Assembly (NCBI GenBank): GCA_900767875.1
Contig: CAAGAT010000003.1
Coordinates: 12,594 to 76,593 of the forward strand
Reading direction: 5' to 3'
DNA from: an uncultured Sutterella sp.
GTDB lineage: Bacteria > Pseudomonadota > Gammaproteobacteria > Burkholderiales > Burkholderiaceae_F
Length of the DNA: 64,000 nt
The translations under genes and the position numbers were made by a program. The notes beneath the pieces are model-generated. The model ran no database searches, was not told where the DNA came from, and saw nothing but the letters and a program-made list of their open reading frames with translations. Below, in pieces: positions 17,978 to 25,956 of this stretch (its first letter is position 1; each line of letters starts with the position of its first letter).

Positions 17978-18793
17978 TTAGTCTTCGTCGGGCCCCACCA
18001 GATCGTCGATGCCGCCGTGCGCCACCGGCTTGATGCGGTGCACGCCGGGGTTGTCGTGGTTGTAGGCCTGGCCGCTTACGATGGCGCGCAGCCCTTCAAA
18101 GTCCATGATCTGCACGTGCTTTTGGTTGACGACGATGAGGTTGTCGTGCGAAAAGCGGCTCAGCACGCGGCTGACCGTTTCCAGCTTCAGGCCCAGGTAC
18201 GAGCCGATTTCGGCGCGCGTCATGCGCAGCACGAATTCGCTGCGCGAGTAACCGCGCTGCTCGAAGCGCTGCGACAGATTGAGAATGAAGGCCGCCAGGC
18301 GCTCTTCGGCGTGCATGGAGCCCAAGAGCAGCATCACGCCGTTTTGGCGCACGATCTCCATGGCCAGCAGCTTTTGAAAGTGCTGGCTCATCGAGAACAT
18401 GCTCTTGGTGACTTCCTCGAGCTTGTCGTAGGGTAGCACGCACATTTCGGTGTCCTCGAGCGCAATGAGGTCGCTCGAGTAGACCATGCCCGCCAGACCG
18501 TCCAGGCCGACGATGTCGCCCGACATGTGAAAGCTCGTGACCTGCTCGCGGCCGTCCGAACTCGTGACGGCGCTCTTTAAAAAGCCCAGGCGGATGGCGT
18601 AGAGGGCCTCGAACTTGTCGCCGGCCCGATAAAGCGCTTCGCCGCGGCGCACGCGTTTTCGGGTGCTCACCAACTCTTCAAGACGTTCGATTTCCTTGAG
18701 CGTGAGCCCGAGGGGCAGGCACAGCTCGCGCAGATTGCAGTTCGAGCAGGCTACACGCAGAGTCGCCGCATTGATGGTCGGATTGTTGAGCAT
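17978..18793 (-). CDS. fnr: Fnr-type oxygen-sensing transcription regulator
   Basis: A 271-residue Crp/Fnr family protein. The N-terminus has CSNCNLRELC (C-x2-C-x5-C) and a fourth Cys in LEDTEMCVLPYDKLEEV, together matching the four [4Fe-4S] ligands of Fnr. A cyclic-nucleotide-like beta-barrel follows, then a helix-turn-helix TRAEIGSYLGLKLETVSRVL in which the E-x2-S-R recognition residues typical of Fnr are present. It lies divergent to hemN with an Fnr-type box between them, so it probably activates anaerobic haem synthesis. The start at 18793 lacks a good ribosome binding site. Confidence 0.93.
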   Translation of the reverse strand: MLNNPTINAATLRVACSNCNLRELCLPLGLTLKEIERLEELVSTRKRVRRGEALYRAGDKFEALYAIRLGFLKSAVTSSDGREQVTSFHMSGDIVGLDGLAGMVYSSDLIALEDTEMCVLPYDKLEEVTKSMFSMSQHFQKLLAMEIVRQNGVMLLLGSMHAEERLAAFILNLSQRFEQRGYSRSEFVLRMTRAEIGSYLGLKLETVSRVLSRFSHDNLIVVNQKHVQIMDFEGLRAIVSGQAYNHDNPGVHRIKPVAHGGIDDLVGPDED

Positions 18794-19139
18794 AGGAGTG
18801 ATACGAAGACAAACGTTTCGGGCCCGCGGGGCTTTTGCAGGCGGCTCGCGTTTGTCCGTCTGGTTCGGGGCGGTCGCTCGGATGAAGGCTGCGGGGCGCT
18901 AATGCAAACGTAATCTCGTGCGTATAGACTGCCGCAGGCGCAAGGAGTCCGAAGCGCAAAGAGGGGTTCCCCTTTGCGATGCCGCCGGCGATCAAGGAGA
19001 CGTCGCAAAAAGACGAGCCGGATCAGGCCGGTAGGTTAAAAAACACCGCAACATTTGATTGATGTCAAATGTACCGTGAATTGCCGAATCATAACAGGAC
19101 TGTTTGCGTTTTGTCATGGAAATTTCAGAGGTTTCTAAT
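18794..19139. promoter_or_regulatory. Divergent fnr-hemN control region
   Basis: This 346-bp region holds the Fnr box at 19051-19072 and a long near-perfect palindrome at 18955-18978 (CGCAAAG, A, GGGG, TT, CCCC, TTTGCG) that lacks a T-tract and may be a binding site or an RNA hairpin. No small gene was supported. Confidence 0.5.
19051..19072. promoter_or_regulatory. Fnr-type box upstream of hemN
   Basis: The site reads TTGAT-TGAT-GTCAA (19055-19068) inside a longer palindrome with 8-bp arms ACATTTGA and TCAAATGT. It differs from the Fnr consensus TTGAT-N4-ATCAA at one base. A -10-like CATAAC at 19090-19095 puts the box near -41.5, the class II activating position. Confidence 0.75.
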
Positions 19140-20543
19140 ATGGAGTTCGACCCCACTCGAGCCGGCGTGGAGCTGCCCGATGATGCTCTTTTGAAGAAGT
19201 TCGACGTGCCCGCCCCGCGCTACACGTCCTATCCGACGGCCGACCGCTTCCACGGCCGCATCACCCCTGAGGACTATCAGGCGGCTCTGGCGGGCCGCGA
19301 AAAGGCGGCCAAGCCCGCCAAGCTTTCGCTGTACTGCCATATCCCGTTCTGCCACGACGTGTGCTACTACTGCGGCTGCAACAAGATCGTCACGCGCGAT
19401 CACTCGCGCTCGACCGCGTACATCAAAACGCTCATCAAGGAAGCCGATCTGGCCAAGTCGTTCGTCACGGGTGTGACGAGCCTCGAGCAGCTGCACTGGG
19501 GCGGCGGCACGCCCACGTTCCTCAACGACGAGGAAATTCTCGAACTCATGGGCGCGCTGAACGAGCGCTTCCCCTTTGAGGAAGGCGGCGAATTTTCGAT
19601 CGAAGTCGATCCGCGCTGCTGCCCGCCCTCCAAGGTCAAGACGCTGCGCAAGGCCGGCTTCAACCGCATGAGCCTCGGGGTGCAGGACTTCAACGAGGAC
19701 GTGCAAAAGGCCGTCAACCGCATTCAGCCCTTCGAGCTCGTCAAGGAAGTGCTCCAAAGCGCCCGCGCCGAAGGCTTCGGTTCGATCAACATGGACCTCA
19801 TCTACGGTCTGCCGCGCCAGACGCGCGCCACCTTTGCGCGCACGATCGAGCAGGTGATCGAGCTCTCGCCCGATCGCATCGCGCTTTACCACTACGCGCA
19901 CCTGCCCAACATCTTTAAGCCGCAGCGCCGCATCGTGCCCGCCGAGCTGCCCGGGGCGGCCGAGCGCGTCAACATCATGTTCGACGCGATCAAGACCCTG
20001 ACGAGCCACGGCTACCGCTACATCGGCATGGACCACTTTGCCAAGGAAACCGATGAGCTGTCCGTCGCGCAGATCAACGGCACGATCCAGCGCAACTTCC
20101 AGGGCTACTCGACCCGCGCCGAATGCGACATGATCGCCCTCGGACCGAGCTCGATTTCCTTTGTCGACGGCCTTTACGCGTGCAACCCGCGCGAAATCGA
20201 GCCGTGGACCCAAGCCATCGAAGGCGGCAAGCTTGCCACCTGCCGCGGCTTTGCCCTCAACGACGACGACAAGCTGCGCCGCGCCGTCATCATGACGATC
20301 ATGTGCCGCTTTGAGCTCGTCAAAAAGGAAATCGAAGCCGAGTTCGGGATCAACTTCGACGAGTACTTCGCCTACGAGATGAAAAAGCTTCAGGCCTACG
20401 CCAAGCACGAACTCGTGGAGCTGTCCGCCGACAAAATCACCGTCTCGCCCAAGGGCAAGATTTTCGTGCGCGCCGTGGCCATGCAGTTTGACCGCTACCT
20501 GCGCGAAGCCGACCGTGCGGGCGGCTACTCGAAGATCGCCTAA
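19140..20543 (+). CDS. hemN: Oxygen-independent coproporphyrinogen III oxidase
   Basis: A radical-SAM enzyme that decarboxylates coproporphyrinogen III without oxygen. About 467 residues from the ATG at 19140, which is chosen because AGAGG lies 9 bases upstream. It has PRYTSYPTADRFH, SLYCHIPFCHDVCYYCGCNK (Cys-x3-Cys-x2-Cys cluster plus the extra Cys), WGGGTPTFL, and the HemN-specific C-terminal domain. Together with fnr it indicates anaerobic haem synthesis under Fnr control. Confidence 0.95.
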   Translation: MEFDPTRAGVELPDDALLKKFDVPAPRYTSYPTADRFHGRITPEDYQAALAGREKAAKPAKLSLYCHIPFCHDVCYYCGCNKIVTRDHSRSTAYIKTLIKEADLAKSFVTGVTSLEQLHWGGGTPTFLNDEEILELMGALNERFPFEEGGEFSIEVDPRCCPPSKVKTLRKAGFNRMSLGVQDFNEDVQKAVNRIQPFELVKEVLQSARAEGFGSINMDLIYGLPRQTRATFARTIEQVIELSPDRIALYHYAHLPNIFKPQRRIVPAELPGAAERVNIMFDAIKTLTSHGYRYIGMDHFAKETDELSVAQINGTIQRNFQGYSTRAECDMIALGPSSISFVDGLYACNPREIEPWTQAIEGGKLATCRGFALNDDDKLRRAVIMTIMCRFELVKKEIEAEFGINFDEYFAYEMKKLQAYAKHELVELSADKITVSPKGKIFVRAVAMQFDRYLREADRAGGYSKIA

Positions 20544-20591
20544 CTTAGGGATATCGGCCTGATGCCCGCGCGGGCTCGGGCGTTAAACTCT

Positions 20592-20629
20592 CGGCAGAGT
20601 CCGGCAGCCCCGGACCCTGCCGATTTTGA
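20592..20629 (+). terminator. Intrinsic terminator of hemN
   Basis: CGGCAG-AG-TCCGG pairs with CCGGA-CC-CTGCCG, followed by ATTTTGATT. Confidence 0.7.
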
Positions 20630-20675
20630 TTGGGGGACGCCGCAGACGCTCCCCATGACCACTGGAGTGAAGACA

Positions 20676-21206
20676 ATGCGCATGATTGCAAAACTGACGA
20701 TGGCTCTGACGACGGCCTCGGTGCTGCTGGCCGGCTGCGCGAGCACGACCGAGCCCAAGCCCGAGCCCAAGCCGCAGGCCAATGCGCCGATTGACACGAT
20801 CTGCGTGGTGCGTCACACCAATCCGGTTTTAAGCGGCGATCAGCTCGTGGGCGCCATCGAGGCCGGCCTGCAGCGCGTGGGCGTCAAAACGCGTGCTGTG
20901 CCGGCCGACACCATTCCGTCCGAATGCCGTCTGTGCCTTTACTACGGCGTGACAACCGAGGGGGAAACGGCCAAGACCTTTGACTTCCAGGCCGTGATCG
21001 ACGGGCGCGCCCTGCAGCGCGGCTCGGGACCGGTTGAGGCCAACGGCAACATCGAACTGCGCACGATCGCCATTTATGCGGCCAACTACATTCAGTCGCT
21101 GGCCAATTCGGGCAAGCAAAAGCGCGCAACCGAAGACGCGGTGAGCAGCCCCGAGCCGATCGTCACGGAGGGCACGGCCACGGGCAGCCGTGAAACCGTG
21201 CGTTAA
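20676..21206 (+). CDS. Putative lipoprotein, function unknown
   Basis: A 176-residue predicted lipoprotein from the ATG at 20676 (GGAG 8 bases upstream). The signal sequence ends in the lipobox LLAGC at residue about 21, followed by a short Pro/Lys/Glu linker with the repeat EPKPEPKPQ. The mature part, about 130 residues with several cysteines (TICVVRHT; SECRLCLYYG), resembles no family I can name. It lies between the hemN and sbcB terminators and so is probably monocistronic. Confidence 0.75.
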   Translation: MRMIAKLTMALTTASVLLAGCASTTEPKPEPKPQANAPIDTICVVRHTNPVLSGDQLVGAIEAGLQRVGVKTRAVPADTIPSECRLCLYYGVTTEGETAKTFDFQAVIDGRALQRGSGPVEANGNIELRTIAIYAANYIQSLANSGKQKRATEDAVSSPEPIVTEGTATGSRETVR

Positions 21207-21256
21207 CACTTTGGTCGCGCACGCCTGTTGCGTTTTGCGTCAAATCCTTTAGATTG

Positions 21257-21295
21257 AAGCCGCCGAGAGAGACGAAATCCTCCCGGCGGCTTTTT
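21257..21295 (+). terminator. Intrinsic terminator of the lipoprotein gene
   Basis: GCCGCCGAG and its complement, ending CCGGCGGC, enclose a loop and are followed by TTTTT. Confidence 0.75.
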
Positions 21296-21338
21296 GCACC
21301 GATCCGACACACACGATTGGATATTTTTGGGTTTGGTT

Positions 21339-22877
21339 ATGAGTCAGGAAACGACTTTTTATTGGTACGACTACGAAACGTTCGGATTGGACACGATCCG
21401 CGACCGCCCGGCGCAGTTTGCCGGCATGCGCACGACCCTTGATTTTGAGCCGGCGGGCGAGTCGGAGGTCTTCTACTGCCGCCCCACGCCCGAGTATCTG
21501 CCGAGCGTCATGGCCTGCGTGTTGACGGGCATCACCCCGCAGCAGGCCGAAGAAAAGGGCATACCCGAAAACGAATTCGCCAAGCGCGTGCACGCCCTTG
21601 TGAACACCCCCGAGACGATTTCCGTGGGCTACAACACGATCGGCTTTGACGACAAGGTCAACCGCGCGCTTTTCTGGCGCAATCTGCTTGACGTCTACGG
21701 CCACATGTGGCGCAACGGCTGCTCGCGCTGGGACCTGTATCCCTTCGTGCTGGCCGTCTGGGCGCTGCGCCCGCAGGGCGTGGTCTGGCCCACGGTGCCC
21801 AACGCCGATCCGGCCAAGCCCGCCAAACAAACCTTCAAGCTCGAAAAGCTCACCGCGGCCAATGCCATTGAGCACAGCCACGCGCACGACGCCTCAAGCG
21901 ACGTGTCGGCCACGATTGCCCTGGCCAAGTTCCTCGCGCAAAAGCAACCGCGCCTGTGGCAGTGGGCTCTGGCCAACCGCTCCAAGCAAAAGGTGGCGCA
22001 GGCCCTCGAAACGCGGCGTCCGTGCCTGTGGGTCGACCCGCGGGCCGGCCAGGAGCGCGGCTTTCTGCGCTTCGTGATGCCCATTGCCCGCAACCCCGAT
22101 CAGGCCAACGAATTTTTCGTCTGGGACTGCCGCGAGGACCCCGAGGTGCTCACGTCCTTGTCGACCGAGGACATCATTCGCCGCGCCTTCGGGCAGGCCG
22201 CCGAGCGTCGAGAAGGCGAAACGGCCCTGGCGCTGCGGCGCCTGCGCATCAACGAGTGCCCGTTCGTGTGCGCCGACTTGCGCGTGGCCAACGAGGAGGT
22301 GTGCCGGCGTTTCGGGATCGATCTGCAACAGGTCGTCGACAACGGCGAAAAGCTCACGCGGCTTTATTCGATGATCGAAGGGCCGGTGTTGCAGGCCTGG
22401 CAGGAATTTCAGGAGGCCAACGCGGTCAAGGACGAACAAAAGGGGCCCAAGGACGCCGAAGTGGCTCTTTACGGCGGCTTTGTGGGCGATGCGGACGCTG
22501 CGCTGGCGCGCCGCCTGATCAACACGGACTTTACCTCGATCGCCGAGCAGGTGCACGAGGGGCGCCTGACCTTTGAAGACGAGCGCCTCAACGAACTGCT
22601 CTTTCGCATGCGGGCGCGCTGCGCGCCCGAAACGCTCGACGAAAAGGAGAGCGAGCGCTGGCTTGAGCTGTGCCGGCAGCGCCTGACGCAGGAAGGCGCC
22701 TCGCCCGTGACGCTCGAAAAATATTTCGAGGAGCTCGATCGGGTGCGTGAGCGCTACGAGGAGCAGCTCAACGAGGGCGCCATCACGCAAGAGCGGTATG
22801 AAGCCGTCGAAGAGACCCTCTCGGCGCTTTATGATTGGGCGGATCGGGCGGTCGAATACGCCCGCCTCGGTGAATAA
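21339..22877 (+). CDS. sbcB: Exodeoxyribonuclease I
   Basis: A 3'-5' single-strand DNA exonuclease of the DEDD superfamily, used in recombination and mismatch repair. About 512 residues from the ATG at 21339. The first acidic motif is FYWYDYETFGLD (Asp-x-Glu), with DRPAQFAGMRTTLDFE, then VGYNTIGFDDKVNR and HDASSDVSATIALAK for the other metal-binding Asp residues. ExoI SH3-like and C-terminal helical domains follow. It is slightly longer than E. coli ExoI. Confidence 0.94.
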   Translation: MSQETTFYWYDYETFGLDTIRDRPAQFAGMRTTLDFEPAGESEVFYCRPTPEYLPSVMACVLTGITPQQAEEKGIPENEFAKRVHALVNTPETISVGYNTIGFDDKVNRALFWRNLLDVYGHMWRNGCSRWDLYPFVLAVWALRPQGVVWPTVPNADPAKPAKQTFKLEKLTAANAIEHSHAHDASSDVSATIALAKFLAQKQPRLWQWALANRSKQKVAQALETRRPCLWVDPRAGQERGFLRFVMPIARNPDQANEFFVWDCREDPEVLTSLSTEDIIRRAFGQAAERREGETALALRRLRINECPFVCADLRVANEEVCRRFGIDLQQVVDNGEKLTRLYSMIEGPVLQAWQEFQEANAVKDEQKGPKDAEVALYGGFVGDADAALARRLINTDFTSIAEQVHEGRLTFEDERLNELLFRMRARCAPETLDEKESERWLELCRQRLTQEGASPVTLEKYFEELDRVRERYEEQLNEGAITQERYEAVEETLSALYDWADRAVEYARLGE

Positions 22878-22894
22878 CGAATAGGAAGTTGAAA

Positions 22895-23773
22895 ATGACC
22901 ACGAAATGCGCGTTTCTCGGACTCGGTGTGATGGGCTATCCCATGGCCGGACACCTCGTGAAAAAAGGCTTTGACGTGACGGTCTACAACCGCACCACGG
23001 CCAAGGCGCTCAAGTGGTCGCAGCAGTACGGCGCCCATTATTGCGAAACGGCCTTTGAAGCGGTGCGCGGGGCCGATTTTGTGTTTGCATGCCTGGGCAA
23101 CGACGACGATGTGCGCAGCGTCGTGCTCGGCGACAAGGGCGCCTTTGCCGGTATGAAAGAGGGGGCCGTCTTTGTGGACCACACCACGGACTCGGCCGAC
23201 CTGGCCCGCGAGCTTTCGGCCGAGTGCGCCGCGCGCGGCCTTGCCTTTCTTGATGCTCCCGTCTCGGGCGGGCAGGCCGGGGCCGAAAACGGGGTGCTCA
23301 CGATCATGGTCGGCGGCAAGGCCGACGTTTTTGAGCGCGCCAAACCCGTGATGGACGCCTACGCCTGCAACGTCACGCACATCGGCGAGGCCGGCAGCGG
23401 GCAGCTGGCGAAAATGTGCAACCAGATCTGCATCGCCGGCGTCGTGCAGGGCCTGGCCGAGGCCGTGGCCTTCGGCATGAACGCGGGCCTGGACATGAAA
23501 AAGGTGCTCAAGGTTTTGGAAAAGGGGGCCGCGGGTTCCTGGCAGATGGCCAACCGGGGCGAGACGATGGTGGAGGATCGCTTTGACTTCGGCTTTGCCG
23601 TCGACTGGATGCGCAAGGATTTGGACATTGCTCTGGCGCAAGCCCGGCGCAACGGCTCAAGCCTGCCCCTGACGGCTCTGGTCGATCAGTTCTACGCGGA
23701 CGTGCAGACGATGGGCGGGAGACGCGAGGACACCTCCTCGCTCATCCGCCGTCTGCCGCGCAAAAAGCAATAA
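22895..23773 (+). CDS. 3-hydroxyisobutyrate dehydrogenase family NAD(P)-dependent reductase
   Basis: A beta-hydroxyacid dehydrogenase of about 292 residues. The Rossmann motif FLGLGVMGYPMAGHL, the substrate motif FLDAPVSGGQAGAENG and the catalytic-Lys motif GSGQLAKMCNQ are all present. Possible activities include 3-hydroxyisobutyrate, tartronate semialdehyde or succinic semialdehyde reduction; the sequence does not decide. The ATG at 22895 follows AGGAAG by 7 bases, 17 bp after sbcB, and a terminator follows at 23798. Confidence 0.9.
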   Translation: MTTKCAFLGLGVMGYPMAGHLVKKGFDVTVYNRTTAKALKWSQQYGAHYCETAFEAVRGADFVFACLGNDDDVRSVVLGDKGAFAGMKEGAVFVDHTTDSADLARELSAECAARGLAFLDAPVSGGQAGAENGVLTIMVGGKADVFERAKPVMDAYACNVTHIGEAGSGQLAKMCNQICIAGVVQGLAEAVAFGMNAGLDMKKVLKVLEKGAAGSWQMANRGETMVEDRFDFGFAVDWMRKDLDIALAQARRNGSSLPLTALVDQFYADVQTMGGRREDTSSLIRRLPRKKQ

Positions 23774-23797
23774 AGCATTCACATTCGTTTGTTTCAG

Positions 23798-23833
23798 ACC
23801 GCAGGTTTGGGTTTACCGAGCCTGCGGTTTTCA
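23798..23833 (+). terminator. Intrinsic terminator
   Basis: ACCGCAGG (23798-23805) pairs with CCTGCGGT (23821-23828) and is followed by TTTTC. Confidence 0.8.
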
Positions 23834-23868
23834 TTTCCGGACGGCGTAGGGTTAAGTGACAGGATTAT

Positions 23869-23939
23869 TTGACGCTGGTCAATAAAAATAACTGAGAATT
23901 GTTCTCTAATTGTTTCGTGAGAATAATTCTCACTATAAT
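23869..23939 (+). promoter_or_regulatory. Porin promoter with two Fur-like boxes and an Fnr-like palindrome
   Basis: A perfect TATAAT lies at 23934-23939 with TTGTTT at 23910-23915 (18-bp spacer). Two inverted repeats cover it: GAGAATTGTTCTC at 23894-23906 and the perfect 17-bp palindrome GTGAGAATAATTCTCAC at 23917-23933, in the 7-1-7 Fur-box form. Upstream, TTGAC-GCTG-GTCAA at 23869-23882 resembles an Fnr/Dnr half-site pair. Iron repression with possible oxygen-linked activation is inferred. Confidence 0.65.
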
Positions 23940-24021
23940 TCTTTACGATTCAAGCGCACCGACGTCGGAAAACGGTTTTTCGGCGGGACGGATATGAGGC
24001 GCGAAAGACAAGAGTCAACAA

Positions 24022-25158
24022 ATGCAAACCAAATTCAAGACCACGGTCCTGGCCGCCGCTCTGGCCGCCGCCTTCTCGGCGCAGGCCGCCGACGTTTCCC
24101 TCTACGGTTCTGTCTCGACGGGCCTGCTCTATAAGAACACCTTTTCGATGACCAATCCGAATGGCCAGAAGGTCGAAAGCACCGATGCGTTCTCGATGCA
24201 AAGCGGCCTGTGGGGCGACTCCATCTGGGGCATTACCGGTGAGGAAGATCTGGGCAACGGCTGGACGGTCGGCTTTACTCTGGAAAACGAGTTCTTCTCG
24301 GACACGGGCGAGATGGCCACCAATGGCACGCTCTTTGACAGTCAGGCGTATCTGTCGATCGGCAACGACACCTTCAAGGCCGCCTTCGGTAATTTCGGCG
24401 GTCTGATGAGTGCGGGCGGCGACTTTGATCTGCTCGTGGGCTTTGACCCGATGGAAGCCTATATGGACGTGGCGGGTCTTGGTGCCTTTGCGAGCAAGGA
24501 CTTTGCCAGCGGCAACATGGCCGTCGTGGAAGTCACACCGCTCGATGGGCTCAAGATTTCCCTCATGGGCAACACGGGTGACGAGGACACGAAGGCCAAC
24601 TGGTCCGACCGCAACCACTACTACGGCCTTGGCGTTTCCTATGAAAACGGTCCGCTGGCTCTGGCTGCCGCCGCCGAAATGTTCAAGTACGATCGTCCGG
24701 CCGACCGGCCCGACAACGACAACGACAACGACGACGCCTGGATCTTCACGGTGGCCGCGGCCTACGACTTCGAAGTCGTGCGTCCGAGCTTCGTGTACCA
24801 GCATGCGAGCAAGACCCGTATCGGCGGCGAACCGACCGAAGCGGGTCTTGCCTACAACTTCGACAGCTTCATGCTCGGCGCCACCGCGCCGATCGGCCAG
24901 GGCACCCTGCGCGCTTCTGTGCAGTACGTGACCGGTGAAAACGACGACGACGGCGCCGAAGAGGGCGACGCCACGATTCTGGGTCTGGCCTACACCTATG
25001 ACATGAGCAAGCGCACCACGCTTTACGCGGGCGCCTTCTACTCGATCGGTGGCAAAGGTCTGGACAAGGATCTCAGCACCGACACCAAGTTCGGCGGTCT
25101 GAGCCGCGCCGACTACAACACGTTCGGCTTTGGTCTGGGGCTGGCGCACACCTTCTGA
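24022..25158 (+). CDS. Gram-negative trimeric outer membrane porin
   Basis: A 378-residue outer membrane beta-barrel. The signal peptide (residues 1-22, ending AAAFSAQA) is followed by ADVSLYGSVSTGLLYKN, the standard beta-proteobacterial porin start. Alternating beta-strand pattern, acidic loops (PDNDNDNDDAWIF) and a C-terminal aromatic ending (GFGLGLAHTF, terminal Phe) match the family. Length fits a 16-strand barrel. The Fur-like boxes at its promoter and the downstream feo operon suggest iron-responsive expression. Confidence 0.93.
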   Translation: MQTKFKTTVLAAALAAAFSAQAADVSLYGSVSTGLLYKNTFSMTNPNGQKVESTDAFSMQSGLWGDSIWGITGEEDLGNGWTVGFTLENEFFSDTGEMATNGTLFDSQAYLSIGNDTFKAAFGNFGGLMSAGGDFDLLVGFDPMEAYMDVAGLGAFASKDFASGNMAVVEVTPLDGLKISLMGNTGDEDTKANWSDRNHYYGLGVSYENGPLALAAAAEMFKYDRPADRPDNDNDNDDAWIFTVAAAYDFEVVRPSFVYQHASKTRIGGEPTEAGLAYNFDSFMLGATAPIGQGTLRASVQYVTGENDDDGAEEGDATILGLAYTYDMSKRTTLYAGAFYSIGGKGLDKDLSTDTKFGGLSRADYNTFGFGLGLAHTF

Positions 25159-25205
25159 TCGGTGCCGTAGCACTTTTAAGGACGCAAAAGTCGCGCAAAG
25201 CGGAA

Positions 25206-25237
25206 GGGGGACGGTTGGCGACGGCCGTCCCCCTTTT
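25206..25237 (+). terminator. Intrinsic terminator of the porin gene
   Basis: GGGGGACGG pairs with CCGTCCCCC (25225-25233), followed by TTTT. It separates the porin from feo. Confidence 0.8.
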
Positions 25238-25312
25238 ACCAAGCGAACCGAGGCCTTTCGTCGGACGATACGAGGTAAATTCCGGGTGATTTGTCTTTCG
25301 GTGAAAATGGGA

Positions 25313-25345
25313 TTGATTCTTAATCAATGCGAAAACGAGTATCAT
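25313..25345 (+). promoter_or_regulatory. Candidate feo promoter region
   Basis: A 15-bp near-palindrome TTGATTCTTAATCAA (25313-25327) lies 13 bp before a -10-like TATCAT (25340-25345). The half-sites TTGAT/ATCAA are those of Fnr, but the spacer is five bases rather than four. It could instead be a Fur or other site. Confidence 0.4.
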
Positions 25346-25426
25346 TTCCGGCGTTGAAATCCCGTGCGGGGTCGACGCCGTGCAGGCGGGCCCTCTGGGA
25401 AAGGACAAAGCGGAGTTTTCCTAAAA

Positions 25427-25660
25427 ATGACCGACAGAAGCATTCGAAATATCACGCAACTCAAGCTTGACGAAAAAGCCGTTGTGGCCAAGGTCAAGCT
25501 GCCCGAAGGGGAGGCCGACCGACTCGACGCCCTAGGGTTGCACATCGGCAGCACCGTGCGTGTGCTCTCGGGCAGCGTCAAGGATGGCATTCTCATTGCC
25601 GTCGGCGACGGCCGCATCGGCGTCAACTACGACGTGGCCCAGAAAATCTACGTCTATTAA
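25427..25660 (+). CDS. feoA: FeoA family protein (first copy)
   Basis: A 77-residue cytosolic SH3-like protein that supports FeoB ferrous iron transport. It shows LPEGEADRLDALGLHIGSTV and a C-terminal VNYDVAQKIYVY, a FeoA-type pattern. The start ATG is at 25427. It is the first gene of feoA-feoA-feoB, 54 bp before the second feoA. Two separate FeoA proteins are known in some Feo systems and may act together. Confidence 0.85.
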   Translation: MTDRSIRNITQLKLDEKAVVAKVKLPEGEADRLDALGLHIGSTVRVLSGSVKDGILIAVGDGRIGVNYDVAQKIYVY

Positions 25661-25714
25661 AAGGCGCGGACCGCAACGGTCCGCCCGTCAAACCAAAGAA
25701 CAGGGAATCCAATC

Positions 25715-25942
25715 ATGTTGTTAAAGGAACTTGCGGTCGGCGCCAAGGGAACCATCGTCGGCTACGACAAGAGCGCCCCCGAATACCGACGCCGTCTGCT
25801 CATGCTCGGCGCCACGCCGGGCACGAGCTTTGAAGTCGTGCGCGTGGCGCCTCTGGGCGACCCGGTGGAAATCCGCGTGCGCGGCAGCTTCATCAGCGTG
25901 CGCAAGGACGAAGCGGCCATCATGCAGGTCAACGCGCAGTAA
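25715..25942 (+). CDS. feoA: FeoA family protein (second copy)
   Basis: A 75-residue FeoA with the canonical pattern: LKELAVGAKGTIVGYD, YRRRLLMLGATPGTSFEVVR, PLGDPVEIRVRGSFISVRKDEA. It differs clearly from the first copy, so the pair is old rather than a recent duplication. It ends 14 bp before feoB and is preceded by CAGGGAATCC. Confidence 0.92.
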   Translation: MLLKELAVGAKGTIVGYDKSAPEYRRRLLMLGATPGTSFEVVRVAPLGDPVEIRVRGSFISVRKDEAAIMQVNAQ

Positions 25943-25956
25943 GGGAGAAACTCAAA

